NCBI GenBank assembly: GCA_002729695.1
Contig: PBYQ01000019.1
Location: 1 to 64,000 of the forward strand
Direction of reading: 5' to 3'
Length of the DNA stretch: 64,000 nt
Origin: Citromicrobium sp.
Lineage (GTDB): Bacteria; Pseudomonadota; Alphaproteobacteria; Sphingomonadales; Sphingomonadaceae
The stretch's first letter is position 1. Every line of letters begins with the position of its first letter. The translations under genes were made by a program, and so were the position numbers. This document shows, one piece after another, positions 62,694 through 64,000 of this stretch. The notes under the pieces are model-generated. The model saw only the letters and a program-made list of their open reading frames with translations. It had not been told where the DNA came from and did not search any database.

Positions 62694-64000
62694 TCAGCTC
62701 GCCAGGATCAGCGCTGGCGCTTCGAGCCGCCGCTTGAGCGCCTGGATGAAGCTCGCCCCATCCCAGCCATCGACCACGCGATGATCGCAGCTGATCGAGA
62801 TGTTCATCAGCTTGCGCTTCTCGACCCGCTCGATCCCGTCGGAGCCGGTGACGAACATCGGGCGCTCGACGATCTTGTTCGGGCCGATGATCGCAACCTC
62901 GGGCCGGTTGATGACCGGCGTGGTCGCGATGCCGCCGAGCGGCCCGAGCGAGGTGACGGTCAGCGTGCCGCCCTGCATTTCTTCGGACTTGGCCTTGCCG
63001 CTGCGCGCAGCCTCCGCGAGCCGGCCGATTTCCCGCGCGAGCTGCCAGATATTCTGGCCCTGCGCGTTGTGAAGCACCGGCACCATGAGGCCGGCGTCGG
63101 TCTGCGCGGCCATGCCCATGTTGACCGAACCGTGGCGCGTCACCACGCCCGCATCGTCGTCATAGGTGGCGTTCATCATCGGGAATTCGGGCAGCGTCTG
63201 GCAGATCGCGGTGATCAGCAGCGGCAGGATCGTGAGCTTCGGCTTGTCGCCGCGTCCATCGTTCAGCTGCGCCCGCATGGCCTCGAGATCAGTCACATCC
63301 ACCTCGTCGACATAGGTGAAGTGCGGGATATTGCGCTTCGACGCGCTCATGTTCTGCGCAATCCGGCGGCGCATGCCGATGACCTTGATTTCCTCGTCCG
63401 CGCGCGGGCCGCTGGCAGGCGAATAGCCGCCCGAATAAGCGAGAAACTGGTCGAGATCGCCGTGACGGACGCGGCCATCCTCGGCGGGCTTCACCTGTGC
63501 CAGATCGATGCCCAGATCTTTCGCGCGCTTGCGCACTGCAGGGCTGGCGAGAACCTTGGCTTCGGTCTTCGGTTCGCTCTTTTCGACCGGCTGCTTGGGC
63601 GCGGGCTCGGGATCGGCCTCGTGCGCGTCGTCGGCGTCGCTCGCGTCGGGGTTCTCCACCTCGATGCGCTCCTCGACCTCGTCGTCCTTCGGCGCGGGTG
63701 CAGGTTTCGGCTCGCTATTGGCCTCTGCATCCGAGGCCTTGGCATTCTCTTCCGCGACATCGTCGGGGATTTCGCCCTCGACCTCGATGGTGACGAGCAT
63801 CGATCCGACCGAGATGGTGTCTCCCACTTCGCCCGCGATCTCGATCACCTTGCCTGCGACCGGGCTTTCCATTTCGACGGTCGCCTTGTCGGTCATCATG
63901 TCGGCGATCTGCTGATCTTCCTCGACCATGTCGCCGACCGATACGTGCCACGCAACGATTTCCGCCTCGGCAATGCCTTCGCCGATATCGGGCAGGTTGA
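62694..64000 (-). CDS. 2-oxoacid dehydrogenase E2, probably branched-chain (5' end outside window)
   Basis: The frame runs to the right edge, so the first few residues are missing; 434 codons are visible. It has a lipoyl domain with the lipoylated lysine in MTDKATVE, a long acidic alanine/proline linker, a peripheral subunit-binding domain (SPAVRKRAKDLGIDLAQVKP), and the acyltransferase domain with SCDHRVVDGWDGASFI (catalytic His and Asp). IGEGIAEAEIVAWHV upstream and the MTDKATVE site favour the branched-chain (BkdB) type over pyruvate or 2-oxoglutarate E2. The E1 genes are probably upstream, outside the window. Confidence 0.9.
   Translation of the reverse strand, partial: NLPDIGEGIAEAEIVAWHVSVGDMVEEDQQIADMMTDKATVEMESPVAGKVIEIAGEVGDTISVGSMLVTIEVEGEIPDDVAEENAKASDAEANSEPKPAPAPKDDEVEERIEVENPDASDADDAHEADPEPAPKQPVEKSEPKTEAKVLASPAVRKRAKDLGIDLAQVKPAEDGRVRHGDLDQFLAYSGGYSPASGPRADEEIKVIGMRRRIAQNMSASKRNIPHFTYVDEVDVTDLEAMRAQLNDGRGDKPKLTILPLLITAICQTLPEFPMMNATYDDDAGVVTRHGSVNMGMAAQTDAGLMVPVLHNAQGQNIWQLAREIGRLAEAARSGKAKSEEMQGGTLTVTSLGPLGGIATTPVINRPEVAIIGPNKIVERPMFVTGSDGIERVEKRKLMNISISCDHRVVDGWDGASFIQALKRRLEAPALILAS

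Overview
The window is a gene-dense, high-GC chromosomal segment of an alphaproteobacterium, most likely Sphingomonadales and probably Erythrobacteraceae. Supporting signs are the GTTC-N7-GTTC LexA boxes typical of alphaproteobacteria, the phoR-pstCAB-phoU-phoB order, the zauP/zapA/6S RNA/5-FTHF cyclo-ligase neighbourhood divergent from tkt-gap-pgk, DUF2842 and DUF3052 proteins, and an XrtA/PEP-CTERM regulatory pair. The genus is an inference from protein style; no rRNA is present. There is no prophage, CRISPR array, integrase, transposase or plasmid origin. The accessory flavour comes from short palindromic repeats.

Layout. 1-9.5 kb: 3' part of purL, then coupled DUF3052 and nitroreductase genes, a Coq4-family gene, serB and miaA with overlapping head-to-head starts, an amidohydrolase, a nitronate monooxygenase, an unknown protein and a flavodoxin. 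9.6-18 kb: recJ, tRNA-Glu and the phosphate regulon (phoR, pstC, pstA, pstB, phoU, phoB) with a clear Pho box before pstC and no pstS. 18.2-28.6 kb, minus strand: two SOS-controlled DNA damage units. The first is imuA-imuB. The second is a radical SAM protein, a UdgX-type uracil-DNA glycosylase fusion, dnaE2 and an extensin-like wall protein. Each has a LexA box ending two bases before its first ATG. Palindromic repeats lie inside dnaE2 (two, in frame), at the 3' end of imuA and between the genes.

28.7-39.4 kb: a pyridoxamine-oxidase-like stress protein with a textbook terminator, an amino acid permease, a sodium:neurotransmitter-type symporter, panB, a TerC-like DUF475 protein, and the PEP-CTERM-associated sugar transferase/PrsK/PrsR operon without an exosortase. 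39.4-47.3 kb: a small membrane protein, a RamB/ScfR-like regulator divergent from isocitrate lyase aceA, beta-carbonic anhydrase, an exported M20 amidohydrolase, an SLC13 permease and tRNA-Leu.

47.5-64 kb: an inositol-phosphatase-like gene with efp, M23 peptidase with thiE, and small exported proteins. A carbon-metabolism block follows (tkt, gap, pgk, thioesterase, unknown gene, class I fba), then the ZauP-like/ZapA/6S RNA/5-FTHF cyclo-ligase locus, an Fpg/Nei-like glycosylase with an unusual zinc finger, a GST, tRNA-Asp, two small genes, and the 3' part of a 2-oxoacid dehydrogenase E2 (probably branched-chain) running off the end.

The most interesting part is 18.2-28.6 kb. A radical SAM protein of unknown chemistry, carrying a C-terminal QLELF sequence that looks like a beta-clamp-binding motif, and a UdgX uracil-binding glycosylase share an SOS operon with the error-prone polymerase DnaE2, next to its partners ImuA and ImuB. 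This suggests a uracil- or lesion-processing arm of the mutasome.
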